Assembly: GCA_964578935.1 (NCBI GenBank)
Contig: CAZOEW010000139.1
Span: forward strand, 1-10,600
DNA from: JAQYVL01 sp964578935
GTDB taxonomy: Bacteria > Desulfobacterota > Desulfobacteria > Desulfobacterales > SURF-7
DNA length: 10,600 nt
Reading direction: 5' to 3'
Shown in pieces: positions 1 to 6,757 of this stretch; the first letter of the stretch is position 1; each line of letters starts with the position of its first letter. The notes beneath the pieces are model-generated. The model was not told the origin of the DNA. It did not search any database and saw only the letters and a list, made by a program, of their open reading frames with translations. The translations under genes were made by a program, and so were the position numbers.

Positions 1-33
1 AAAAAGAACTGCTCCCGATGGAATGGGAGCAGT
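1..33 (-). terminator. Rho-independent terminator for the leftward HTH gene
   Basis: On the minus strand, ACTGCTCCC (33-25) and GGGAGCAGT (16-8) form a perfect 9-bp stem with an 8-base loop. TCTTTTT (7-1) follows directly. This is the classical intrinsic terminator arrangement, about 90 bases beyond the stop of the leftward gene that ends at 122. The U-tract reaches the window edge, so its full length is unknown. On the plus strand no T-run follows the stem, so it is not expected to stop rightward transcription. Confidence 0.65.
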
Positions 34-77
34 ATCTCAGCAAACTGAAATCAGAGGGAAAAGCGGATTACATCTAG
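1..77 (+). CDS. Possible C-terminal end of an unidentified protein (partial)
   Basis: The frame is open from the left edge to a TAG at 75-77 and gives 24 residues, rich in Lys and Glu and ending KADYI. I do not recognise the family from so short a piece. Support for coding is positional: the stop is followed 8 bases later by AGGAGG and an ATG, as in a tight operon. Against it, another frame is also open here, and bases 1-33 form a perfect hairpin that works as a terminator for the opposite strand. It may therefore be a genuine gene tail overlapped by a convergent terminator, or not coding at all. Confidence 0.4.
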   Translation, partial: KELLPMEWEQYLSKLKSEGKADYI

Positions 78-92
78 CGGCAGGAGGATTCG

Positions 93-143
93 ATGACAGG
101 TGAACTCTTCTATTGTGTATTCTATCCCCGGCACAACCTGTGA
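93..143 (+). pseudogene. Start of a gene that is cut short after 16 codons
   Basis: AGGAGG at 82-87 lies five bases before an ATG at 93, a near-ideal translation start just after the preceding stop at 77. The frame then reads MTGELFYCVFYPRHNL and hits TGA at 141-143. The end overlaps, antisense, the last codons of the leftward gene at 122-697. The simplest reading is the 5' remnant of a gene whose body was lost when the flanking DNA was rearranged. A true 16-residue peptide or a chimeric assembly join are alternatives. The sequence is too short to assign a family. Confidence 0.35.
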
Positions 144-697
144 ACCGTTTGCGCATGCCATTTTCCACGGCCTGAAAAAGTCTTTAGGTTTTCGAGTTCC
201 AGCTTTTCTGCGATCTCCTGGTAGGTCGCATTTTTCTCTCGCATGGAAGCGACAATATCCAGCACTTTTCTACGGTCAGGATCATCATACTTTTTAGATC
301 TTCTTTTTCTCCCCGGCATGTTCTTTTTATCGGTCTGTATTTCGCTGTTAATCAGAAAAGGAAGCTCTGTTGCACCTTTGAGAAATTCGACAATGGTCTC
401 AAGGGCAACGGCTTTTCTCTCTTCCGCCATGGCAAGGCGTTCCTGTTTTTCAGAAATCTCCTGCAGGAAATCCCTTATCGCGAGAATCGTTTCCGCCGGT
501 ATTGCGGCGTTCTGGTCGGAATGGTAGGAACCGCGCTGGGTGTTTCTTCGCTGCTCCTTATTGGTTCGCCGGTCATAAAGAGCGCTCTGTCCCTGTCCCT
601 GGCCACTGTCATAAGGCCGCTTCTTCTTTTTAAAACGGATGTCATTTCCGTTTCGATAATCATTTCCGCTTCGTAGCTTGTGTAAAAAATCACTCAT
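122..697 (-). CDS. Basic HTH-domain protein, recombinase-type C-terminus (hypothetical)
   Basis: The protein has 191 residues. The ATG at 697 is preferred over the longer frame start at 793 because AGGGGG sits 6 to 8 bases upstream of it. Residues 1-60 are basic and rich in Arg, Gly and Gln, probably disordered (KKKK at 23-26). Residues 68-108 are a charged amphipathic helix, likely a coiled coil, from PAETILAIRDFL to the LKG. Residues 129-137 are a basic patch (GRKRRSKKY). Residues 143-190 resemble the small DNA-binding domain that follows the catalytic domain of large serine recombinases: YQEIAEKLELEN, then a GRGKW turn and TVHRL. No catalytic Ser domain is present, so it is not a recombinase. 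I infer a DNA-binding, perhaps regulatory, protein. It overlaps the truncated rightward frame at 93-143 and is followed by a terminator at 33-1. Confidence 0.72.
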   Translation of the reverse strand: MSDFLHKLRSGNDYRNGNDIRFKKKKRPYDSGQGQGQSALYDRRTNKEQRRNTQRGSYHSDQNAAIPAETILAIRDFLQEISEKQERLAMAEERKAVALETIVEFLKGATELPFLINSEIQTDKKNMPGRKRRSKKYDDPDRRKVLDIVASMREKNATYQEIAEKLELENLKTFSGRGKWHAQTVHRLCRG

Positions 698-1082
698 ACA
701 GCATCCCCCTTTACGTGAGTTATTCACCCTGATTTCATGTGTAAAATAAAGCATTCCAAAGTTATTCGGATTTTCGCAGGACCAGCAGCTCAAGCAACGT
801 CATCGACGATTATTTCAGAATAAAATTTGGAGACCAGCCGGAGTCGATTCGCAACGGATGGCCCCTGGCGACATCAAAAATCCTTGATGGCAGAATTTTG
901 TCCCTAAATTTTTTTAAATGGAATTCAGGCACTTAATTTGGCATATGCGAATCGAACATCACTTGAAGCAACTGACAGATTCAATCATCTGCAAAAAATT
1001 CTGGAGGTTGGGCCATACCGTTGTTCAAGCTTGACAGTTCCCATAGCAGAGGCCTGATTGCATGTCAAATACATAACACTGT
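698..1082. other. Gene-free stretch, possibly decayed
   Basis: No frame here has both a start and a ribosome site. On the plus strand a frame is open from 745 to a TAA at 934-936 and includes a protein-like segment, IKFGDQPESIRNGW, but it has no initiation codon. CATCAA and TTGATG near 880 form a 6-bp stem without a T-run. TTGACA at 1031-1036 faces TGTCAA at 1063-1068. I see no terminator for the radical SAM gene that ends at 1083 and no RNA gene. Confidence 0.5.
1040..1068 (-). promoter_or_regulatory. Possible leftward promoter (TTGACA, 17 bases, TATGGG)
   Basis: On the minus strand a perfect -35 hexamer TTGACA (1068-1063) is followed after 17 bases by TATGGG (1045-1040), a weak -10. It would start transcripts near 1033, about 335 bases before the HTH gene start at 697. 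No better promoter was found closer to that gene. The long leader and poor -10 make this tentative. Confidence 0.25.
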
Positions 1083-2471
1083 TTACCATGGTTGAACGCT
1101 ATTTTTTATAATGATATCAAGCCCGCTTGCGGCCATTTTTTTTAATTGCGAAACAAAATCCCAGGAAAAGGACTCCATGCAGGGGAATACGGCATTATTC
1201 GTAAAAACCGGATCCGCCTCGATATCATACCGTGAGGAAGCGACAGAAAGCTTCCACATCCGGGTGTGCGGAATCGGAGTATAATACGCAAGAACCGGTG
1301 TCAGGTGATTCTCTCTGACAGCCATGATCGATTTTTCAATTGATGAAAGGGACTGACCCGGGAGACCCACAAGAAGATACGCGCCGATTTGATCTTTCCG
1401 GAATCCTGCATCCTTTAAATGCGACGCCGCTCGACAAAATTCAATTTCCGTGACTTTCCGGTCAAGCGATTCCCGGGCATCAAAAAGAGCGGTTTCAAGC
1501 CCGAGACGGATTGTTTCAAATCCCGCTCTGAAAAGGAGATGAGCCGCATTCTTTGAAATCTCTCTGATATGAAGCGCGTTTGGTGTATGAAACCGAACAT
1601 TTCGTCCTTTCCGAATTATCGCCTCAAACAGGGGGAAAGCTTGATTTTCTGCATCTACCAGCAGTGCGTCATCATAAAATACAAAATCCCTGATCTGATA
1701 TTTCTCATGCCAGAAGAGAATTTCTTCCACAACCTGATCCGGATTGCGAACCGCTCGCTCCGGTGAAAGAAAGCCGGAGGCACAGTATGAACAGGAAAAC
1801 GGACATCCTCTTGAGGTTAAAATCGGAACATAGGAGACCTTATTCTGAAGATCATATGCGGGGTATGGATAATCATCGATGTTCAACAGTGCAGATCCGG
1901 ATGCCCCTCCACCACCGATCTCTTCTGCGACAATTCCTGAAATACGCTGTTCGCAGGATCCTGTGATCACGCTATCCGCGCCGGAAAACCTGTTCGCATG
2001 TTCGAAGCAGAGTGAAGCATAAATCCCTCCCAGAACCAGCGGGATATTCGGGAAAATCTCTTTTATAACGCGTATTGTATCAAAAACTCCTGGATACCAA
2101 TAGGTCATCATGGATGTAACCAGTATCATATCCGGTTTTTTGATCGCTGTCAGGTCTTCGCGAAACCATGACTCCTTTATTCCATACCGGCAATAGTGCC
2201 TTGCGACATCCTCGAATCCGTCCGGTTTGCGAATACGTTTTTTAAGGTAAGGGCCTCGGCCGTTTCTGGCATATGGGTCCGGCTGCGGTCCCCGGGGATG
2301 GAATCGATCCAGGCAGTCAATGTATGAGACAGCATATCCGTTTTCCCGGAGTATCGCTGCAAGAATCAGAAGCCCCAAGGGTTTGGCCCATACATCATAG
2401 GCCGCGAAGTCATGAATCCATGGGTTTACAAGAAGGATATGTGGTTTGTCCGGCCGCACGATTAATCGCAA
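1083..2471 (-). CDS. B12-binding-type radical SAM protein
   Basis: The protein has 462 residues. Residues 8-185 look like the Rossmann-type cobalamin-binding domain that precedes many radical SAM cores: KPHILLVNPW near the start, PLGLLILAAILRENGY, PDMILVTSMM at 113-122, and the LGG of PLVLGGIYA at 147-149. The radical SAM core begins at about 218 with the cluster motif Cys223-PFS-Cys227-SY-Cys230 (CxxxCxxC). Downstream are the FYDD segment and an RLGLET strand typical of this superfamily. Substrate and reaction cannot be told from sequence. Such proteins are often methyltransferases or ring and lipid modifiers. It is last in the leftward cluster, 77 bases after mtnA. The frame is closed by a TAA at 2480-2478, so translation must start at TTG (2471) or GTG (2459). 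Neither has a clear ribosome site. The extent of the protein is otherwise secure. Confidence 0.88.
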   Translation of the reverse strand: MRLIVRPDKPHILLVNPWIHDFAAYDVWAKPLGLLILAAILRENGYAVSYIDCLDRFHPRGPQPDPYARNGRGPYLKKRIRKPDGFEDVARHYCRYGIKESWFREDLTAIKKPDMILVTSMMTYWYPGVFDTIRVIKEIFPNIPLVLGGIYASLCFEHANRFSGADSVITGSCEQRISGIVAEEIGGGGASGSALLNIDDYPYPAYDLQNKVSYVPILTSRGCPFSCSYCASGFLSPERAVRNPDQVVEEILFWHEKYQIRDFVFYDDALLVDAENQAFPLFEAIIRKGRNVRFHTPNALHIREISKNAAHLLFRAGFETIRLGLETALFDARESLDRKVTEIEFCRAASHLKDAGFRKDQIGAYLLVGLPGQSLSSIEKSIMAVRENHLTPVLAYYTPIPHTRMWKLSVASSRYDIEADPVFTNNAVFPCMESFSWDFVSQLKKMAASGLDIIIKNSVQPW

Positions 2472-2480
2472 ACAATCTTA

Positions 2481-2506
2481 TTTGGGGTTTTGGTTTGGGG
2501 TTTTGG
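2481..2506. repeat. Two tandem copies of a 13-base G/T repeat
   Basis: TTTGGGGTTTTGG occurs twice without interruption (2481-2493 and 2494-2506) on the plus strand. The four G-tracts (GGGG, GG, GGGG, GG) separated by short T-tracts could fold as a two-layer G-quadruplex in single-stranded DNA. The leftward mRNA would carry the C-rich complement just ahead of the radical SAM start codon. It fills a third of the mtnA to radical SAM gap. Confidence 0.85.
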
Positions 2507-2548
2507 TCCGACTGAAAATATCTCATCGAATTTTTTTAAAACTCCCGA

Positions 2549-3661
2549 TTACTGAGCCATTTCAGAACGTTCCGGGAAAAGCTTCCGTATCGCCTCTTCT
2601 GAAGCACCACAAACGCCTCTTTCCGTGATAAAACCGGTCACCAGTCTGGAGGGCGTTACATCAAAAGCATAATTTCCGGCAGGACTTTCAGCCGGAGGGA
2701 TGAGAACATTTTCAATCTTCCCATGAAGAAGTCCCTGTACATATCGTATCTCATCCGGATTACGCTCCTCAATCGGGATCTCCCTGATGCCGTCTCTCAA
2801 GGTCCAGTCAAAGGTACTGGACGGCAGGGCTACATAAAAAGGAATGCCATTGTCCTTTGCAGCCAGCGCCTTCAGATAGGTTCCAATCTTGTTTGCGACA
2901 TCACCCGTGTATGTTGTACGGTCCGTTCCCACAATAACGATGTCAACCATACCGTGCTGCATCAGATGCCCACCGGCATTATCGGTTATGACCGTATGTT
3001 TAATACCGTGCTTGCCGAGCTCCCAGGCAGTCAGCCTGGCGCCCTGATTCAAGGGCCGCGTTTCATCCACCCACACATGGATATCAATACCATTATCGTG
3101 TGCTGTATACATCGGTGCCGTTGCAGTGCCATACTCGATACACGCAAGCCAGCCCGCGTTACAGTGCGTAAGAATGTTTACCGCTCCTCCTTTTTTTCCG
3201 GAACTTATTGCCCGGATAAGTGAAAGGCCATGCTCACCTATTTTTCTGCAGTTTTCCGCTTCCTCTTCTGCAATTTCAGCAGCTTCCTTTTTTGCGGCTT
3301 CAATCTTTTCAGCGCCTTTTTTGCCGGCCATGGCGGAGAACACCCGATCTACTCCCCATGCGAGATTAACGGCAGTAGGCCTTGCGGCTTTCAAACGTCT
3401 GCATTCTTCAACAAGATACGATTCCGGTATTAAAGGATCAGGAGAATTCACGGCAGCGAGGTAGACGCCGTATGCACCGGTTACGCCGATCAGTGGCGCA
3501 CCTCTTACAAACATTTCCTGAATGGCGGTTATCACATGATATACTGTTTTCAGTTCTGCAACAACCAGTTCATGCGGAAGAAGACGCTGATCAATGACAT
3601 TCACTGCCAGCTGATCCTCTTTCAGCCAGATTGGACGGATATCTCTACCGTCAACTTTCAT
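2549..3661 (-). CDS. mtnA: S-methyl-5-thioribose-1-phosphate isomerase
   Basis: The protein has 370 residues, close to the usual family length of about 350. It converts methylthioribose-1-phosphate to methylthioribulose-1-phosphate in salvage of methylthioadenosine. It belongs to the eIF2B-alpha/MtnA fold. Visible family motifs are RGAPLIGVTGAYG at 53-65, THCNAG at 165-170 with the catalytic Cys167, DETRPLNQGARLTAWEL at 199-215, ITDNAGGHLM at 225-234, and GTDR at 245-248 with the catalytic Asp247, followed by GDVANKIGTY at 253-262. Cys and Asp keep the same 80-residue spacing as Cys160 and Asp240 of the Bacillus enzyme. The ATG at 3661 has GGAAGGGG just upstream. It lies 39 bases after recN. 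No mtnB, mtnK or mtnP is in the window, so the rest of the pathway must be elsewhere. Confidence 0.96.
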   Translation of the reverse strand: MKVDGRDIRPIWLKEDQLAVNVIDQRLLPHELVVAELKTVYHVITAIQEMFVRGAPLIGVTGAYGVYLAAVNSPDPLIPESYLVEECRRLKAARPTAVNLAWGVDRVFSAMAGKKGAEKIEAAKKEAAEIAEEEAENCRKIGEHGLSLIRAISSGKKGGAVNILTHCNAGWLACIEYGTATAPMYTAHDNGIDIHVWVDETRPLNQGARLTAWELGKHGIKHTVITDNAGGHLMQHGMVDIVIVGTDRTTYTGDVANKIGTYLKALAAKDNGIPFYVALPSSTFDWTLRDGIREIPIEERNPDEIRYVQGLLHGKIENVLIPPAESPAGNYAFDVTPSRLVTGFITERGVCGASEEAIRKLFPERSEMAQ

Positions 3662-3700
3662 ATCCCCTTCCTTTCATGCAACCCCTTGTAAAACCTCGGT

Positions 3701-5413
3701 TCAGATTTCACCGCTTTTCTGGTTGAGCATCTCTTCGGCGTGGTTCCGGGTAGCCCGGGTAATTTTTTCTCCTCCGAGCATCCGGGCGATTTCTTCCACC
3801 CGTTTTTTGTTTTCAAGAGGTTCGACAATGGTTTTTGTCCTTCCTTTTGAAATTTCTTTTGAAATCTTGTAATGATGATCACCGAACTTTGCGATCTGCG
3901 CAAGATGGGTAATGCATATAACCTGATGAAATCTCGAAAGCGAAACCAGTTTTTTCCCGACAACTTCTGCAGCACTTCCGCCGATCCCCGAATCCACTTC
4001 ATCAAAAACAACCGTTTCAACGGAATCGGTTTCCACCAATATCGCCTTCAACGCAAGGACTACCCTTGAAAGCTCTCCGCCTGATGCGATATCCGCGAGC
4101 GGTTTCATTGATTCTCCAATATTCGGAGATATCAGAAATCGAGCGCGGTCAAAACCATTTTCACTTAACAGCCTTCCATTTTGCGAAAGATATTTTGATG
4201 TTTCCGGTGAAGCCGGAAGATAATCAAGAAAAACTTCAAATTCAGTCTGGGGCATCTTAAGATCGGAAAGCTCCTTCTCAACCTTTTCCGCCAGCGCTTC
4301 GGCCGTATGTTTTCTTTTTGTTGAAAGGCTATCCGCAAGCTCTGTCATCTTTTCGTGGAGATCGTCAAGTTCCGCCTCTGTTTCAGAGATCCGGTCTGAC
4401 AGATTTTCAACATCTTCAAGCTCCCTGCATATCATTTCGAAATGTTCCGCTACCGATTCAATTGAACCTCCGTATTTTCGCTTAAGCCTGTTGATAAGAT
4501 CAATTCTGTTTTCCACTTCTTCCAGACGTTTACCATCGGTAATAATTTGATCGGCATAATTCCGAAGTTCCTCCGTCACATCTTCAATACGATACGACAA
4601 CTCCAGAATCCCCCCCGCTTTTGAAGAAAGCACCGGATCAATCTCTCCTGCCTTTTCGAGGGTTTTCGCGATTTCAGCAATCTTTTCCGTTAAAGATCCC
4701 TGCCCGTCATAAAGCATTTCAATAACTCCCTGAACAGAGCGGTAGAGAGTCTCGCTGTTTTTAAGCCTCCTCTTCTCCTGCTCCAGAAGTGTATCCTCAT
4801 CAGGCAAAACGCATATTTCCTCTATCTCTTTCTTCTGGAACTCCAGTAATTCAAGCTTTTCGCGTTGTCTGCTTTTCAGGGCGTGCAACTGATCCAGTTT
4901 TTTAATCAGGGGAATCGTTTGATGGAAGAACCGGAACAGCATTTCCCGCTCTTTGATCAAGCCTCCGAACTGATCCAGAATCAAAAGATGCTGATCCTCC
5001 TTTAACAGCCCCTGGTGAGCATGCTGACCCGATATGCTGGCAAGGTTTTCCGTTATGGAAGAGAGTATCTGGATTGTAGCCAGCCGGCCATTAATATAGA
5101 TCCTGTGTCTGTCGTTGCGGGATATGATTCTTCTGATAATCAGTCCTTCTGACGGATCAAAACCGGCATCCTTCATGATTCCGGCGATACGGCTTTCTTT
5201 TGAAAGATCGAAGCCTGCTTCAAGTTCGGCCGTGTCGGAACCGGTTCTGACCATTCTGCTTGTCGCCCGGCTGCCCAACAAGAGGTTTACCGCATTGATG
5301 ATAATCGATTTCCCCGCTCCGGTTTCCCCGCTTAAAATGGTCAACCCATTTGAAAACGTTATATGCAGGTCGTCAATTATCGCAAAATTTCTGATCGAGA
5401 GTTCACAAATCAT
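3701..5413 (-). CDS. recN: DNA repair protein RecN
   Basis: The protein has 570 residues, near the usual length of about 555. It is an SMC-like ATPase acting in recombinational repair of double-strand breaks. Order of motifs: N-terminal LSIRNFAIIDDLHITF typical of RecN, Walker A GETGAGKS at 29-36, ISGQHAHQGLL at 127-137, long coiled-coil arms over roughly 150-380 broken near 310-320 (KRKYGGSIE), ABC signature ASGGELSR at 443-450, Walker B VVFDE at 468-472, and the His-switch THLAQIA at 502-508. All catalytic motifs are intact. The ATG at 5413 lies two bases after the stop of the YchF-like gene and has no strong ribosome site of its own, so translational coupling is likely. No LexA-type operator was seen before it, in keeping with its position inside an operon. 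Confidence 0.97.
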   Translation of the reverse strand: MICELSIRNFAIIDDLHITFSNGLTILSGETGAGKSIIINAVNLLLGSRATSRMVRTGSDTAELEAGFDLSKESRIAGIMKDAGFDPSEGLIIRRIISRNDRHRIYINGRLATIQILSSITENLASISGQHAHQGLLKEDQHLLILDQFGGLIKEREMLFRFFHQTIPLIKKLDQLHALKSRQREKLELLEFQKKEIEEICVLPDEDTLLEQEKRRLKNSETLYRSVQGVIEMLYDGQGSLTEKIAEIAKTLEKAGEIDPVLSSKAGGILELSYRIEDVTEELRNYADQIITDGKRLEEVENRIDLINRLKRKYGGSIESVAEHFEMICRELEDVENLSDRISETEAELDDLHEKMTELADSLSTKRKHTAEALAEKVEKELSDLKMPQTEFEVFLDYLPASPETSKYLSQNGRLLSENGFDRARFLISPNIGESMKPLADIASGGELSRVVLALKAILVETDSVETVVFDEVDSGIGGSAAEVVGKKLVSLSRFHQVICITHLAQIAKFGDHHYKISKEISKGRTKTIVEPLENKKRVEEIARMLGGEKITRATRNHAEEMLNQKSGEI

Positions 5414-5415
5414 TG

Positions 5416-6438
5416 CTATACATTAAATCGGAAATTAATGATATCACCATCACGAACGATATACGTTTTTCCCTCAAGTCTTACCGTCCCGTTTTTCTTC
5501 GCCTCCTGGTAACTGCCGGCCGCAATCAGGTCGTTGTATGACAGTACTTCCGCCCGAATAAACCCTTTTTTGATATCCGAATGAATAACGTCTGCGGCTT
5601 CGACCGCCTCTGTTTCTTTTTTTATTGTCCATGCTCTTACTTCGTCTTCTCCTACTGTAAAAAAAGAAATCAGCCCCAGGATCTCATAAGACTTTTTGAT
5701 AACCCGATCCATTGCCGATGCTTTTATATTAAACTCTGAAAGAAATTCCTCTGCTTCTTCTTCGGATATTTGGATCAGTTCATGCTCCAGCTTTCCCCTG
5801 ATAACGATGCGGTCATATTTATCGGAGAAGCCATCTCCATCCGGGAAACACTCATCGTCATCCGTATTATTAAAAAGAATCAAAATCGGTTTGGCGGATA
5901 CAAACGCAAAGCCTTTCAGAAGTTGAGCGCCGGCCAGATGCGGAAAATATCTCAACGATACTTCATCATTCAGGTATTTACTGCATTCCCTGATCAGCGA
6001 CAACTCCTCATTGCTGACCGGTTTTCCTCTTTTTTGATCCAGATCCAGACGTTCCAGACGCTTTTCCACCACCACAAGGTCTGCAAGTATCATTTCCTGC
6101 TCCAGTTCACGGATATCGTTTGCAGGCGCAGGAGGTTCGGAACCGAATTCACTGAAGTTCCGCACTACCTGAATAAACGCGTCACAATCCCTGACATCAT
6201 TCCAGATGTTTCGATCCTTTTTCCCGGGCTGAAAACCCGGCAGAAAATATTCCACCTGTGCAAAAATCGTTTTTTTCGGGTTGTACATGCGGCTTAAAAT
6301 ATTCACCCGTTCATCCGGGACCGGTATTGTACCGATACGGCTTTCACCGGAATGAAACGCACCCGCGATATTTTGTGTCAACGCTTCAAAAACGGTTTTT
6401 TTTCCTGCCCCCGGAAGCCCGATAACCCCCAATTTCAT
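5416..6438 (-). CDS. YchF-like P-loop NTPase with TGS domain, divergent paralog
   Basis: The protein has 340 residues, against about 363 for classical YchF/OLA1. The ATG at 6438 is chosen over the longer frame at 6516 because GGGAGG lies about 8 bases upstream and MKLGVIGLPGAGK is the expected family N-terminus. The C-terminal TGS domain is well conserved: KKGFIRAEV, LIAAGSYQEAKK, LEGKTYIVRDGD and the final FRFNV. SFFTVGEDEVRAW at 258-270 is also typical. The GTPase half is altered. The P-loop reads GLPGAGKKT (7-15), with Lys14 where Ser or Thr should bind magnesium. The G3 region, normally DIAGLVKGASKGEGLGN, is replaced by EYFLPGFQPGKKDRNIWND (63-81) and lacks DxxG. The NxDE-type base motif reads FNNTDDD. 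Nucleotide hydrolysis may be lost or changed. YchF proteins bind ribosomes and are linked to stress responses. The role of this variant is unknown. It heads the leftward cluster. Confidence 0.88.
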   Translation of the reverse strand: MKLGVIGLPGAGKKTVFEALTQNIAGAFHSGESRIGTIPVPDERVNILSRMYNPKKTIFAQVEYFLPGFQPGKKDRNIWNDVRDCDAFIQVVRNFSEFGSEPPAPANDIRELEQEMILADLVVVEKRLERLDLDQKRGKPVSNEELSLIRECSKYLNDEVSLRYFPHLAGAQLLKGFAFVSAKPILILFNNTDDDECFPDGDGFSDKYDRIVIRGKLEHELIQISEEEAEEFLSEFNIKASAMDRVIKKSYEILGLISFFTVGEDEVRAWTIKKETEAVEAADVIHSDIKKGFIRAEVLSYNDLIAAGSYQEAKKNGTVRLEGKTYIVRDGDIINFRFNV

Positions 6439-6474
6439 ATGGTATCCTCCCAAACCCGCAACTGTTTTTCGCGA

Positions 6475-6480
6475 ATTATA
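6475..6480 (-). promoter_or_regulatory. Probable -10 box for the ychF-like/recN/mtnA cluster
   Basis: A perfect TATAAT on the minus strand lies 36 bases before the ATG at 6438, giving a leader of about 30 bases with the ribosome site in it. No good -35 hexamer is found at 16-18 bases; TCGTGG is the 17-base match. An activator or an A-tract upstream element (AAAAAAAATAAC lies just upstream) may compensate. Confidence 0.42.
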
Positions 6481-6543
6481 GTTATTTTTTTTCAGAACCA
6501 CGATAATCGGAAACACGTTATACCTGAAGACGCTCTAAGGCAA

Positions 6544-6648
6544 ATGAAAAATAAAAAGCGAATCCGCCGGCTGATTCCGATGATCAACTGCATTGCGAAC
6601 GAAAGTGACCTGCATATTTTCTTTGACACAGATCCAAATTTGACCTAA
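6544..6648 (+). CDS. Possible 34-residue small protein, unidentified
   Basis: ATG at 6544 opens 34 codons to a TAA at 6646-6648, with a basic N-terminus (MKNKKRIRRL) and an acidic end (FFDTDPNLT). AAGG lies only three bases before the ATG, too close for a good ribosome site. The frame continues upstream into the antisense of the ychF-like gene. The promoter at 6623-6651 overlaps its 3' end. I do not recognise it, and chance is quite possible. Confidence 0.2.
   Translation: MKNKKRIRRLIPMINCIANESDLHIFFDTDPNLT
6560..6577. promoter_or_regulatory. 18-bp near-perfect palindrome, possible operator
   Basis: GAATC C GCCGGC T GATTC is symmetric except for one base pair (6565 against 6572). It lies between the divergent promoters of the leftward cluster and the dodecin leader, where a regulator could act on both. 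No known operator consensus is matched that I can name. Confidence 0.3.
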
Positions 6649-6651
6649 TAT
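6623..6651 (+). promoter_or_regulatory. Sigma70-type promoter, TTGACA then TAATAT
   Basis: A perfect -35 TTGACA (6623-6628) is followed by a 17-base spacer and TAATAT (6646-6651), which matches four of six -10 positions. Transcription would start near 6658 and run rightward, giving a leader of about 370 bases before the dodecin gene at 7027. No better promoter was seen closer to dodecin. Confidence 0.5.
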
Positions 6652-6757
6652 CGTTGATACAAAGCCGGATTGAACTTGGCATGTCCGGCATACAAAATCA
6701 TAACGACTTCAAAATATTTTCTTTTCATTTCAATAATTCAACCGTGTTGATTGAGTG

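Noticed and set aside
745..936. 63-codon open frame on the plus strand containing IKFGDQPESIRNGW
   Set aside because: It has no start codon with a ribosome site and no family I recognise; noted only as possible decay within the 698-1082 stretch.
3658..4020. 120-codon minus-strand frame inside recN
   Set aside because: It overlaps the conserved ATPase end of recN in another frame, so it is a shadow.
6676..6691. TTGGCATGTCCGGCAT resembling a sigma54 promoter
   Set aside because: The GG and GC elements are eight bases apart instead of ten, so the required -24/-12 spacing is not met.
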